From: Gammaproteobacteria bacterium
Lineage (GTDB): Bacteria; Pseudomonadota; Gammaproteobacteria; JAABTG01
NCBI GenBank assembly: GCA_034522055.1
Contig: JAXHLS010000004.1
Span: 1 to 62,185, forward strand
Length of the DNA: 62,185 nt
Reading direction: 5' to 3'
Every line of letters starts with the position of its first letter. The first letter of the stretch is position 1. The position numbers and the translations under genes were made by a program. The notes beneath the pieces were generated by a model. The model was not told the origin of the DNA. It was given only the letters and a program-made list of their open reading frames with translations, and made no database searches. Of the stretch, positions 33,791 through 42,518 are shown piece by piece.

Positions 33791-34458
33791 AATTACGGTG
33801 ACACTTTACTGTTTTCACCACTTCCCTCTCGAATTACGGTGACACTTTACTGTTTTCACCACTTCCCTCTCGGAATTACGGTGACACTTTACTGTTTTCA
33901 CCACTTCCCTCTCGGCTTACGCTATGCACATGTCTCGGCTCCCACGGATCATCTTACCCGGCGTTCCCCACCACGTGGGGCAACGAGGGAACAGGCGGCA
34001 ACGGATCTTTAATAATTGGCAATGCCGCACATTTTAGCGGGTGGGAATCCCGCCCGGGTAACCGCTAGCCACGGGCCCGGTATCGAGCCTTGCAGTCAGC
34101 CCGGTGACGGGCTGGTTGATGCGTAGGTATGAAGGCAGGCGAGGTGCAAGGGTAACGGGTGAAGCCGACCTTGAAGGTGTAGAGCTCCGAAAAGTTCGTT
34201 GGTGAGTGCCGATGGGTTTGTCCCACCAGCAGGCAACAGCCGTCATGCGCCCTGGCAAGCATGACGGGCACTCCCCGCGATCCGAGGCCGTGTCGAGCCT
34301 GACATTGCGAATGTGCGGTAACCAAGGAGATCCCATCATCGGTGTGCAGGAGGCGCGCATCCGTGGACAAGCCGTAACAAGCGAGGAAGCGGGCGGTGGT
34401 GATGGGAAGTCGGAGGCGCCCATAGTAGCTCCGTGAAAATAGATCTGTCCCGTTTCTC
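33791..34458 (+). repeat. composite repeat copy C: REP arms, RAYT 5' end, group II intron 5' part
   Basis: This copy has three AATTACGGTGACACTTTACT repeats (copy A has two). RAYT codons start at 33930; the intron part is 34016-34429, followed by the same tail ending CCCGTTTCTC. It differs from copy A by scattered substitutions. The junction of RAYT and intron is identical in A and C, so the block was duplicated as a unit. Confidence 0.85.
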
Positions 34459-34477
34459 TGGGCGGCTTCGCTACCAC

Positions 34478-34746
34478 CGCCGGTATCTCCATTGCCGTCA
34501 AGCGCAGGAAGGCGGCAGTCCCGCTTGTCCGGGCGTTGGATTTTGCGCAGAAATGGCGAGAGAATGACCACCCATCGCACGTCGCAGGGACCGAAGACAT
34601 GGACGAAGAGGCCTCGCCGGTCACGACCACCACCCCGATCAGCGCCATCCCCGGCGCACCGCGCCCACCCACCCTGCGCAATACATTTCTCGGTAGATCA
34701 GTCCGCGCCGGTCTGATGGGCGGCTTGGTCCAACAGACATTTCTCC
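34478..34746 (+). repeat. dispersed repeat, copy 2
   Basis: Direct repeat of 22757-23020. It lies immediately before the complete group II intron. Together the two copies bracket about 11.5 kb of accessory DNA. Confidence 0.85.
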
Positions 34747-35147
34747 GCCATGCTGCGCACGGGGGAGAAATGCTTATTAGTTATCGCGCCGAGCAAAGCT
34801 CGGCGTCTCTTGCGGGGTGGAAGTCCCCGTCGGGCAAGGGTTAGCCACCCACCCGTATCGAGTGTTGATCTCAATGAGGAGCGGGGCAACCCGCGAACGA
34901 TAAGTGAGGTAAGCGTACACAGAGAATCCTGTAGGCCGTAGGGGTGGTCGCGCACCCTGAAGTGCTGGTACAGCTTCGAAATAAGCTTATTGCGGATGTC
35001 GACAGTTTTAACTTGCTGGAAGACAACACGAAGCGCCCGGAATGGCTTGGGTGTGGAGGTCCGCCGGAGTCCACAGGCCGTGGCATGCAGGAAGAGAGGC
35101 GCCGTAGAACTCGGGAAGCCCCGCAAGCTCCTGAACGAGGTGAAGCC

Positions 35148-36680
35148 ATGAAACCGACAGAGCTGGGACACGCAAGGGTGAAGAGCCTGGACACGGCGTA
35201 TGCTCCGGTGGAGGGGCCGAACAGGGAACGGACAGGCAGGCCGGGAACGGCCGCATGCGAACGGGGTGTCTTATCGGGCATAGTAGTCGGAGGTTGGGAA
35301 AGCCAGCCACAAGGCGAAGGACCCGACGGGAGTACGCAGCCCGCAAAGGAAACTCGTGCCGGACACGTTGGATCGGATCAACATGAGCCCACCTCACTGC
35401 GGGGAATAGCCAAACGGGCGAAAGCCTGTAAACACCATCGCTTTCGCGACCTTTACCGGGAAGTGAATGCCGAACTTCTGCTGCATTGCTGGCAGGCACT
35501 GAACAAGGATGCTGCCAGCGGTGTGGATGGACTGACGGCGGCGGCCTATGGTGAGAACCTGATGGCCAATATTGCTGACCTGGCGGAGCGTGTGAAAGCT
35601 AAACGCTATCGAGCAAAGCTCGTACGGCGTGTTTACATCCCCAAGGAGAATGGAAAACAAAGGCCGCTGGGTATCCCGGCGCTGGAAGACAAGCTCGTGC
35701 AACTGGCCTGTGCCAAGCTGCTGACGGCGATCTACGAAAGCGACTTTCTGGATAGCAGTTACGGCTACCGGCCGGGTCGAAGCGCCAAGGAAGCAGTGTG
35801 TGACCTCACGTTTCGTCTGCAATTCGGGAGCTATGGCTACCTGGTCGAGGCGGACATACGGGGGTTTTTCGATCACATGGACCACGACTGGCTTCTGGAG
35901 ATGTTGTCGTTACGGATCGACGACCGCGCCTTTGTGCACTTGATCCGGAAATGGCTGAAAGCCGGGATACTGGAGACCGATGGACAGGTACTCCATCCCG
36001 GAGCGGGCACCCCGCAAGGCGGGATCATCTCCCCGGTGCTTGCCAACCTCTACCTGCATCACGTGCTGGACCTCTGGTTCGAACGTGTATTCAGGCCCCG
36101 TTGCCGGGGCGAGGTAATGCTGTGCCGATATGCCGATGATTTTGTCTGTGCGTTTCGTTATCAGGAAGATGCGGAGCGGTTCTTCGAGATGCTACCGCTA
36201 CGGCTGGGAAAGTTCGGCCTGGAGGTGGCGCCGGAGAAGACGCGGATCGTGCGCTTTAGTCGATTTCATCTGAGCATGGAACGCCGGGTCACCTTTCTGG
36301 GTTTCGAACTGTACTGGTTCCGGGACCGCAAGGGTAAGCCGCGCGTCATGCGTCGAACCGCTCGCAAGAAGTTGCAAGGCGCGTGTCGTCGCATCAAGGT
36401 GTGGATTAAGGGCAACCGGCATCTGCCGGGCAGGGAGTTTGTACGGGGACTGAATCGTCGCCTGGTGGGGCATTACAACTACTACGGTCTGCGGGGCAAC
36501 TCGCGGTCGTTATGGCGGTTCTATCAATGGGCCATGGAGTGTGCATTCAAGTGGCTGAATCGGAGAGGCGGGAAGCGCAAGAGTTTCACCTGGCAGGCAT
36601 TCGCCGGTGCCGTGGAAAAGCTCGGAATCGCCAAACCCCGCATTACCGAACGGCCCTCTGCACGGCGGGTGTTTGCATGA
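35148..36680 (+). CDS. ltrA: group II intron reverse transcriptase/maturase
   Basis: This 510-aa RT has motifs in order: VDGLTAAAYGENL, VRRVYIPKENGKQRPLGIP, YGYRPGRSAKEAV, VEADIRGFFDHMDH, GTPQGGIISPVLANLYL and the catalytic RYADDFVC. A maturase domain follows (ARKKLQGACRRIKVW, GHYNYYGL). No C-terminal HNH endonuclease is present, so retrohoming would not use one. The ATG at 35148 follows GAGGTGAAGCC; the frame is open upstream into intron RNA. All key residues look intact. Confidence 0.93.
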   Translation: MKPTELGHARVKSLDTAYAPVEGPNRERTGRPGTAACERGVLSGIVVGGWESQPQGEGPDGSTQPAKETRAGHVGSDQHEPTSLRGIAKRAKACKHHRFRDLYREVNAELLLHCWQALNKDAASGVDGLTAAAYGENLMANIADLAERVKAKRYRAKLVRRVYIPKENGKQRPLGIPALEDKLVQLACAKLLTAIYESDFLDSSYGYRPGRSAKEAVCDLTFRLQFGSYGYLVEADIRGFFDHMDHDWLLEMLSLRIDDRAFVHLIRKWLKAGILETDGQVLHPGAGTPQGGIISPVLANLYLHHVLDLWFERVFRPRCRGEVMLCRYADDFVCAFRYQEDAERFFEMLPLRLGKFGLEVAPEKTRIVRFSRFHLSMERRVTFLGFELYWFRDRKGKPRVMRRTARKKLQGACRRIKVWIKGNRHLPGREFVRGLNRRLVGHYNYYGLRGNSRSLWRFYQWAMECAFKWLNRRGGKRKSFTWQAFAGAVEKLGIAKPRITERPSARRVFA

Positions 36681-36712
36681 AGCCTATCGACCGCGCGAAA
36701 GCGAGTACAACC

Positions 36713-36752
36713 GAGGAACCGGATGCGGGAAAACCGCACGTCCGGGACTGTG
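36713..36752 (+). ncRNA. group II intron domain V
   Basis: The hairpin GGAACCGGATGCGGG-AAAA-CCGCACGTCC followed by GGGACTGTG has the length, loop and 2-base bulge of domain V, the catalytic core of group II ribozymes. Domain VI with its GCCGGGTAACCGGC stem follows at 36753-36780. Confidence 0.8.
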
Positions 36753-36908
36753 CCGGGGGCGCCGGGTAACCGGCGTCCCTACGGCGGATGCGGCTGGATC
36801 GTTGTAGATGGCTGTAAAAACCCGCGCATTATGTCACGCAATACATAATGCACGGTTTTGCTCAGCCGTTAACAATCGTGAACCCTGGGGCAATGGAGTA
36901 CAACATAC

Positions 36909-37151
36909 ATGGATAAGTGCAAATTCACGGAGTATTTTGAGAAGGAAGTGCTGCGGAAGCGCCCCTACTTGAAAAAAGAGTGGTGTATCTATGTGATTGA
37001 AAACGCTATTAAGTCGGAGTCCCAAGAGCACAATCGCTATCGCTATTGGGCCGCGATTCCCGAGCTTGAAGGGCGCTACTTGCGGGTTGTTACCCTGGAA
37101 GAGAAGGTGACAATTCACAACGCATTCCCGGACCGAGGATTTAAGTCATGA
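36909..37151 (+). CDS. DUF4258-like small protein, partner of DUF2283
   Basis: This 80-aa protein begins MDKCKFTEYFEKEVLRKRPY and has a compact beta-rich end (YWAAIPELEGRYLRVVTLEE). Small proteins of this kind commonly precede DUF2283 genes in toxin-antitoxin-like pairs. Its stop overlaps the DUF2283 start (ATGA). It appears intact while its partner is interrupted by an IS. If it is the toxin, loss of the antitoxin would be expected to be harmful, so it may be inactive. Confidence 0.65.
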   Translation: MDKCKFTEYFEKEVLRKRPYLKKEWCIYVIENAIKSESQEHNRYRYWAAIPELEGRYLRVVTLEEKVTIHNAFPDRGFKS

Positions 37152-37266
37152 AGCTAAATTATTATCCGGAAACTGACTCGCTTTATATCGATCTGTCCGA
37201 ACGACCCAGTGCGGAGAGTCGTGAAATCTCGGAAGGGGTGGTTCTTGATTACGACTCCGACGGTAA

Positions 37267-38577
37267 GGAGAGTGATCGATATTAACTTGCCAAGTTGGCA
37301 TTACTCGGTACGCGGATGGATCTCATAGTTCCAGTCACCTTGGAAGTCGTTGCGCGTGAGCGCAATGGCCTTCATCTGAGCATCGGTGATTTTCGCACCG
37401 GTGGGGTATTTGCGCTCGTCCAGCTTCGCCTTGACGCGAAGCCCCTTGGCAGTACGCGTATGGCCGATGAGGTCGACGATGGTCTCGAAGGTACGCAAAG
37501 GCTTGCCTCGCCAGTTCTGCGTGATGTGACAGAACAGGCGGTGCTCTATCTTGTTCCACTTGCTCGTGCCCGGAGGAAAGTGGCTCACGCGGATACGCAG
37601 GCCCGTCTCGTCGGCGAATCCTTGCAATTCATGTTTCCATACCCTCGAACGGTAGCCGTTCGATCCCCCAGCATCAGCCGTGATGAACAGCTCCTCGGCC
37701 TTTGGATAGGCCGCGCGGCCCATCTCCTGCCACCACTGACGAATGGAGGCCACCGCAAAGGCAGGGGTGTCGTGGTCACGCCCGACGTTGACCCAGGCTT
37801 CGTTGCGCCCCATGTCGTAAATCCCGTAGGGGATCGCCTTGCCGAGCCCATCGCTGGGGAAGTCGTGCACCAGTGCCTTCTCCGGGGCGCCCTTGGGCTG
37901 CCATTCCCGCCCCCCATTGCGAAAATCGCCCATCAACTCCTTCTTCTTCCTTCTTCGTGTCCACCGAGATGACCGGCTGGCCCGCGCCGAGCAGGCCCTC
38001 GGCCGTCGCGTTGATGTACTCGAACTGCGCGTGGCGCTCGGGATGCGAGACCCCTTCGCGACTCTTGCGCACCGACTGCAACCGGTAGCCCGCTTCGTTG
38101 AGCAACCGTCCGACCGTGGTCGAACTCACCTTCCAGCCTTGCGCCGTCAGCGCGGCCGCGAGTTTCGCCCGGCTCTTGCAGGTCCAGCGCAGTGGCGACT
38201 CCGGGTCGCCGCGCGTCAGCGGGTCCACCAATCGCTCCAGCGCCTCCAGGAGCCCCGGTTGGCTCGCCTCAATTCCGGGGCGACCGGCACCCGCGCGGCG
38301 TACCCGCGCACTCGGCTGCACGCCGGACTCGATCTCACGCCGTCCCTTGCGAATGGTTTCGCGGGCAAGCCCGGTGGCCGACGACACCAGCGCATCGCCT
38401 CCCCAACCGATGCTGCGCGATTCCGCCGCCGCCCACAACCGCCGGCCACGTTCGTTGAGTTCCGGCGAAACGGCGACGTATTTCTCAACGATTGCGGCTT
38501 CCAGCAAGAGGTTTCGTTTCATCCCCGTAGGAGATCACAGATCCCACCATTTGGCAAGTTAATTTGCGACAGAGGCC
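37267..38577. mobile_element. 1,311-bp ISAzo13-type insertion sequence
   Basis: The 27-bp imperfect inverted ends share ATTAACTTGCCAA. TAA is repeated at both flanks (37264-37266 and 38578-38580). One frameshifted transposase is encoded on the minus strand. It is inserted in the DUF2283 gene. Confidence 0.85.
37301..38522 (-). pseudogene. ISAzo13-family transposase, frameshifted
   Basis: The first frame (38522 to about 37935) carries the N-terminal helix-turn-helix part and ends near PVISVDTKKEEEG. The second (about 37936-37301) continues with GDFRNGGREWQPKG, ITADAGGSNGYRSRVWK and WNKIEHRLFCHITQNW. The family normally reads SVDTKKKEL-GDF without a break. The shift sits in a GAAGAAGGAAGAAGAAGG tract (37941-37962), where a short duplication is the likely cause. 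Translation by programmed frameshifting is possible but not supported by a classic slippery site. Confidence 0.85.
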
Positions 38578-38809
38578 TAAGCTAGTTGGTATCGACATCG
38601 ACAATGCCACTAACAAAGTGGAGATGAAGAGGCTCATTCTTCGCAAACTGCCCGGCAAGATTGAAACTGCTGCCGCATAACAACCGGATCCAAGCGACGC
38701 AAAAAGCCGCGCGCTTGAGACGGAACGTTGAACTAAACCGCTCCGCGGTAGCTCCCCTTCGATAAACGCCGGCGGTTCTTCCGTCGTCAATAAAAAAAAG
38801 GGGTCAGAT

Positions 38810-40089
38810 CTTAGGCATCCCCTCATTTTTAACTCAAATAATACCGAAGGCATCGCGGAACACGCGTTGCTCGTGGAGGAGTTCGGTGAACTTCTCGAAT
38901 AACGGGCGCAATCGCTCCTCAGGCCAATTCGGAATATGTTCGTAGAGCATCAGTCCCTGGCGAAACAGCGAGTGGGTACGCCGCTTAACGGTATTTGCCT
39001 TCAGCCAGCGATCGTAGCCCAACGCCTCTCCCGCGGCACCGAGCAGCGACAGCAAGGCGATGGCCAGTGCACTGATCAGCAACAACCGGTCGCGGCGCTC
39101 CGGGCGACCGATCCGCAGCGAGGACATCCCCATGCCGAAGCGCAGATCCTTGATGTCGCGGAAGCTCGTCTCAATCCCCCAGCGCTTGGCGTAGTAACCG
39201 ATGAGCGTCTTCGCCTTCGCCTCGCGGTCACTGGCAGCCAGGCACCACGGCTCCTTCATGTCCTTGGCCTGCACACACACGACCGTGGCCACGGGCAGGG
39301 CTTGGGAGTCGGTCAGCGTCGCATCGCGCAACGTGCGCGCCCGGCCATGGGTACCCACCCACTTCGCTGCCTTGCGCCGCTCGCCCTTGGCGTTGGTGAT
39401 GTAATACTGGCTGCGCAACCGCACCACATAGCCGAAACCCAACTCCTCGCTCAGCAGCTTCAACAGCTTGCAGTCCGCAAAGCCCCGATCGGCCACGATC
39501 GTCACCGCCACCCCCGCCGGCAGCACCTCATAGAGCCGACACAGCAACGCATCCTCGTAATCCGTCTGCCGGCCCTTGAGGGTGGCAGCCTCCACCGTCT
39601 GCCACAGCAACGGTGTGGCACGACCATGACGGGTCAGCATCGACAGCACCAGCGTCTCGTGCCCGTCATTGGCAAAGCTCGTCCAGTCCAGCGCCACCAC
39701 CACCTTGGTACGTGCGCCGATAACATAGGGCACCCAGCACGCAAAGAACCTAGCGAGTTTGATGCCGCGGTTGCTCAGCAGCCGGTCCACCTGCTTCACA
39801 CCATGCTTGCTCAGCGTCCCCTGGGCATGCGCCAGACCCTGACCGATGGCGTGCACTGCCAGCGAAGCGCTGGCCAGCACTCCCCAAGCCGCGTTCGCCA
39901 GCGACAACACGCGCTTGGCGTGCAAGTCGCCGTCGAAAAGCGTATCAATGAACTCGATGATGTCATCCTGCCGAAGCGCCTGTGCTGCTTTCATCGCCGG
40001 TCCTCATGGTGATTGTGAGGACTCCAAGAATGATCTTCAGATCAACAAGTTGCAAGCCATTGTTGAGATTAAAAATGAGGGGATCCCTG
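38810..40089. mobile_element. 1,280-bp IS4-type insertion sequence
   Basis: The inverted ends share ATCCCCTCATTTTTAA and, a few bases in, CTCAA. AGGGGTCAGAT occurs directly outside both ends (38799-38809 and 40090-40100), an 11-bp target duplication typical of IS4. The target is a REP-like GGGGTCAGA motif next to a decayed RAYT gene. Confidence 0.85.
38834..39994 (-). CDS. IS4-family transposase
   Basis: This 386-aa DDE transposase has VVVALDWTSFANDGHET with the first aspartate, VTIVADRGFADCKLLKLL with the second, and the YREK-like region YYAKRWGIETSFRDIKDLRFG with the glutamate. It appears complete and fills the element. The start MKAAQALRQDDIIEF at 39994 fits the family. Confidence 0.92.
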   Translation of the reverse strand: MKAAQALRQDDIIEFIDTLFDGDLHAKRVLSLANAAWGVLASASLAVHAIGQGLAHAQGTLSKHGVKQVDRLLSNRGIKLARFFACWVPYVIGARTKVVVALDWTSFANDGHETLVLSMLTRHGRATPLLWQTVEAATLKGRQTDYEDALLCRLYEVLPAGVAVTIVADRGFADCKLLKLLSEELGFGYVVRLRSQYYITNAKGERRKAAKWVGTHGRARTLRDATLTDSQALPVATVVCVQAKDMKEPWCLAASDREAKAKTLIGYYAKRWGIETSFRDIKDLRFGMGMSSLRIGRPERRDRLLLISALAIALLSLLGAAGEALGYDRWLKANTVKRRTHSLFRQGLMLYEHIPNWPEERLRPLFEKFTELLHEQRVFRDAFGII

Positions 40090-40150
40090 AGGGGTCAGAT
40101 ACGATATTGTGCCAGGCTTTTACCACCAAGTCTTCAGGTATGTGCCACTC

Positions 40151-40370
40151 ATGGCCCGTTTCGCCCGCTACGTCATTCCCGGTCAGCTCCAGCACATTAT
40201 GCGGTGGGGTAACGACCACGAAGTGATTTTACCGCGGATGCGGACCGCCAAGTTTTCCGTGATTCGCTGGTGGAAGCGACCTCCAAGCACGGTCTGGCCA
40301 TTTATGCCTATGTTTGGATGACCAATCACGTCCATGGGCAGGCGACGCCGGCGTTCGTTCACAGTGTTAG
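40151..40370 (+). pseudogene. decayed RAYT transposase fragment
   Basis: The frame begins MARFARYVIPGQLQHIMRWG, matching the RAYT N-terminus (HIxxRGN). A frameshift later moves to a frame reading VEASSKHGLAIHAYVWMTNH with the HVH region. The C-terminal half is missing. It lies beside the GGGGTCAGA motif hit by the IS4-type element. Confidence 0.85.
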
Positions 40371-40443
40371 CAAAGTGTTCCAGTTGGGGGCGGTGGGCGA
40401 TTGTCGCCTTGACAATACGCACACGATAATTACAATGTAATGC

Positions 40444-40735
40444 GTGAGCCATCTTAACTTTGACTGGGATCCACGTAAGGATGCCGCTAATCGCAAGAAG
40501 CATGATGTCTCGTTTCACGAGGCCAAAACTGCCTACGGACGAGTTCGGTCGGCTTATAGCGGACCCCGACCATTCTGAAGAGGAGGATCGGTTCATACTA
40601 CTCGGAACGAGTATTCATTCTCGTTTGCTGGTGGTGTGCCACTGCGTTAGAGATGGTGAGACCATTCGAATCATCTCTGCGCGTAAGGCGGATAAGCGAG
40701 AACGAAAGACTTTTGAAGGGTATAGACATGCGTGA
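40444..40735 (+). pseudogene. brnT: BrnT toxin gene with single-base frameshift
   Basis: A GTG at 40444 opens SHLNFDWDPRKDAANRKKHD and VSFHEAKTAYG, the BrnT N-terminus. After an extra G near 40540 the frame shifts to DEFGRLIADPDHSEEEDRF and ISARKADKRERKTFEGYRHA. The length of 292 nt is 97 codons plus one base. BrnT is a ribosome-independent RNase toxin. The frameshift would inactivate it, unless it is a sequencing error. It overlaps brnA. Confidence 0.85.
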
Positions 40736-40937
40736 TCATTACGATTTTTCAGATTCCGTCAAGAACCCATACGCTAAGAAGCTCAAGAAGCAGGTTACGA
40801 TCCGGCTTGATGAAGATACCATTGCGTATTTCAAGAATCTTGCCGAGAAGAAAGACCTTCCGTATCAGAGCCTTATTAACCTCTATTTGAGAGATTGTGC
40901 CCAGTCGCGGAAAGATCTCAAAATTGAGTGGCAATAG
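40728..40937 (+). CDS. brnA: BrnA-like antitoxin
   Basis: This 69-aa protein begins MRDHYDFSDSVKNPYAKKLK and has the ribbon-helix-helix part KKQVTIRLDEDTIAYFKNLA. BrnA binds BrnT and represses the operon. Its ATG lies inside the end of brnT, the usual arrangement. It looks intact. Confidence 0.88.
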   Translation: MRDHYDFSDSVKNPYAKKLKKQVTIRLDEDTIAYFKNLAEKKDLPYQSLINLYLRDCAQSRKDLKIEWQ

Positions 40938-41054
40938 GGACCGAAGATTGCTGGGTCACCGGGGGACACGCAAACAATGGCGCGCTGCTGGTGGTGGTGC
41001 GTTGCTTCCAGGAAATCGACGAACGTAATGCCGCCGTGCGGATGATCATTTCAA

Positions 41055-41232
41055 CGAGGTTACCGAACTCGTCAATGACGTGCTACGCAAGGATATCGAA
41101 ATGGTCGAAGGCGTGAAGTGGGAAACGGGGTCCCAGGAAGAACAACACATTCGCGGCAGATAATACTGAAGCTGAACATATCGTGAGGGAATGCCGAAAG
41201 AGGACACAGACCACGATGCTGGGAGCGCACGC
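41055..41232 (+). repeat. duplicated antitoxin-tail segment, copy 1
   Basis: Encodes EVTELVNDVLRKDIEMVEGV without a start, followed by shared non-coding sequence. It is about 85-90 percent identical by eye to 44293-44466. It is a remnant of a ribbon-helix-helix antitoxin gene. Confidence 0.75.
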
Positions 41233-41247
41233 TACCGTGGTCTGTCC
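41202..41247. repeat. REP-like hairpin GGACACAGACCACG / CGTGGTCTGTCC
   Basis: Two arms of 14 and 12 bases pair with one bulge and enclose 20 bases. A related arm is seen at 23413-23424. It is a candidate REP element. Confidence 0.65.
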
Positions 41248-41310
41248 CTATTGGCGTGTCCCTATTGGCGGCGCCGGATGCTCCTTTCGGTCGCGCCGTT
41301 GTTTGCGACG

Positions 41311-41583
41311 TTAGGGCTGATCGTAGTGCCCCCCAAGAGCGAAGATGTAGATGTAGGCATCGTCAAATTTGTAAACCACCCGGTCCTTTTGAGAAATCCG
41401 CCTCGACCACAACCCAGATAGGTTGTGCTTCAGCGGCTCAGGCTTTCCTGTATCTTCGCTGGGGTCGTCGGACCGGAGCATTTCTTTGAGAAGCTTGCGC
41501 AATGACCTATGCAGGTTCTTGTCGCTCTCCCGCATGGCCTCGTATGCTTCCCAGGTGTTGCCTTCAAATACGAGTGATCTCAT
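41311..41583 (-). CDS. yoeB: YoeB/Txe-family toxin
   Basis: This 90-aa protein of the YoeB mRNA-interferase family reads MRSLVFEGNTWEAYEAMRES, ...GKPEPLKHNLSGLWSRRI and DRVVYKFDDAYIYIFALGGHY. The C-terminal H-Y needed for RNA cleavage is present. It overlaps the end of yefM by 20 bases. It cleaves mRNA at the ribosome when free of antitoxin. It appears intact. Confidence 0.93.
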   Translation of the reverse strand: MRSLVFEGNTWEAYEAMRESDKNLHRSLRKLLKEMLRSDDPSEDTGKPEPLKHNLSGLWSRRISQKDRVVYKFDDAYIYIFALGGHYDQP

Positions 41584-41836
41584 CCATCTGCTCTTTCGTA
41601 GGCTTGTATCCCTTCTTCTTGCTGTGCGTGGCCGAGGATGCAGCAATCTGCTTCATGAGGTCACTATTCTGCAAAATGTAAAGAGTCTCCTGCTCCCTTT
41701 CCCAGTCTTCGGCACTGAGCACAACAAAGTCCTCGCCAGAGCGGCGAGTAACCCGAAGCGGCTCATGCTTGCTAAGTGCTTGTTCTACAAGGCGTTTCAG
41801 GTTGTCCCTGAATTGATTAACGCTTACGGTATCCAT
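41564..41836 (-). CDS. yefM: YefM/Phd-family antitoxin
   Basis: This 90-aa protein begins MDTVSVNQFRDNLKRLVEQA, the YefM DNA-binding fold, and ends with an acidic/basic tail that would bind the toxin. The start at 41836 has a GAGGG-like site upstream; longer in-frame codons are not family-like. With yoeB it forms an intact module, probably autoregulated. Confidence 0.92.
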   Translation of the reverse strand: MDTVSVNQFRDNLKRLVEQALSKHEPLRVTRRSGEDFVVLSAEDWEREQETLYILQNSDLMKQIAASSATHSKKKGYKPTKEQMDEITRI

Positions 41837-41928
41837 AGCATCTGCCCTCAGTTGTACGGAAGTGCCGTACGTTACACCAAAAGCCCTCACAAAACACTCC
41901 AGACGGACCAAAACATGCTGTCATGCCT

Positions 41929-41965
41929 TGCGCAAAAAGCGCAAAAAGCGCAAAAAGCGCAAAAG
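41929..41965 (+). repeat. 9-bp tandem repeat (GCGCAAAAA)
   Basis: Four units of GCGCAAAAA upstream of yefM. In the divergent direction the array is about 100 bp from a BrnT fragment. It could be promoter spacing or a slippage product. Confidence 0.75.
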
Positions 41966-42065
41966 CCCCGCCAACATGCTTTGGCCGCTGAGTAGCGGCG
42001 TTAGAAGCCGCCGGGAAGCGCGTCGACGGCGTCGGGGATTGAGCCATAAGGTATAGTTTTTAGCC

Positions 42066-42245
42066 ATGTTTGAGTTCGATGAACGGAAGAGCCGTGCCAA
42101 CACCAAGAAGCACGGCATCGATTGCATCGAGGCTCAGGAACTCTGGGCCGATCCGGACTTTATAGAGATCCCGGCGACGACGATGGATGAGCCGTGGTTC
42201 CTCGTGATTGGTCGAATCGGTGGCAAGCACGAATCAGCCGTTAGC
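42066..42245 (+). pseudogene. truncated BrnT-like toxin
   Basis: Encodes MFEFDERKSRANTKKHGIDC, ...LWADPDFIEIPAT and FLVIGRIGGKHESAV, the first two-thirds of a BrnT protein. It then joins unrelated sequence, so the C-terminal strand and helix are missing. A TATAGTTTTTAGCC stretch lies upstream. No antitoxin follows. Confidence 0.82.
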
Positions 42246-42518
42246 GGTGCTGGGCTTCTGCCTCGCGCTATTCGGGAAGCTGGTGGTGAGCGGCGCGCCC
42301 GGGGGCTGAGGGAAGGAACCCCCGGCCGCCAGCCCTGTCTCGTCCCCGCCGGTTGACCGCCAAGCGCCCTTGGGGCAGCATCTATAACCTATGACTTTCC
42401 TTTCCCCCATCGCCCGCGCTTTCGTATGGTGGTCCCACGCGCGACTGCCCATGGGTGTGTGTGCCCTCGGGGGTGATGCGGGACCGTAGACCGATACCAG
42501 GACGAAGTCCCTCCCGAG

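Larger units (their letters stand above)
34781..36782 (+). mobile_element. complete group II intron with reverse transcriptase
   Basis: The 5' structure contains GCGGGGTGGAAGTCCCCGT followed by GGGCAAGGGTTAGCC, the same domain I layout as the truncated introns but a different sequence. The RT gene lies inside the region corresponding to domain IV. Domain V is at 36713-36752 and the 3' end is read at ...CCCTAC (36782). The 5' boundary (about 34781) is approximate because the usual GTGYG start is not clear. Confidence 0.82.
37148..38680 (+). pseudogene. DUF2283 gene interrupted by ISAzo13-type element
   Basis: The 5' part (37148-37266) encodes MKLNYYPETDSLYIDLSERP to YDSDGK. The 3' part (38581-38680) encodes LVGIDIDNATNKVEMKRLIL to ETAAA. 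Removing 37267-38577 plus one TAA copy gives a continuous 72-aa DUF2283 protein, of normal family length. The interruption leaves a 45-codon product. Confidence 0.9.

Noticed and set aside
40928-41116. 62-codon gene after brnA
   Set aside because: Its end contains antitoxin-tail DNA read in another frame; it is a chance frame over a decayed gene.
42390-42518. 6S RNA or other known RNA before the terminator at 42519
   Set aside because: Stem layout could not be matched by eye to any known RNA; kept only as an open question in the findings.
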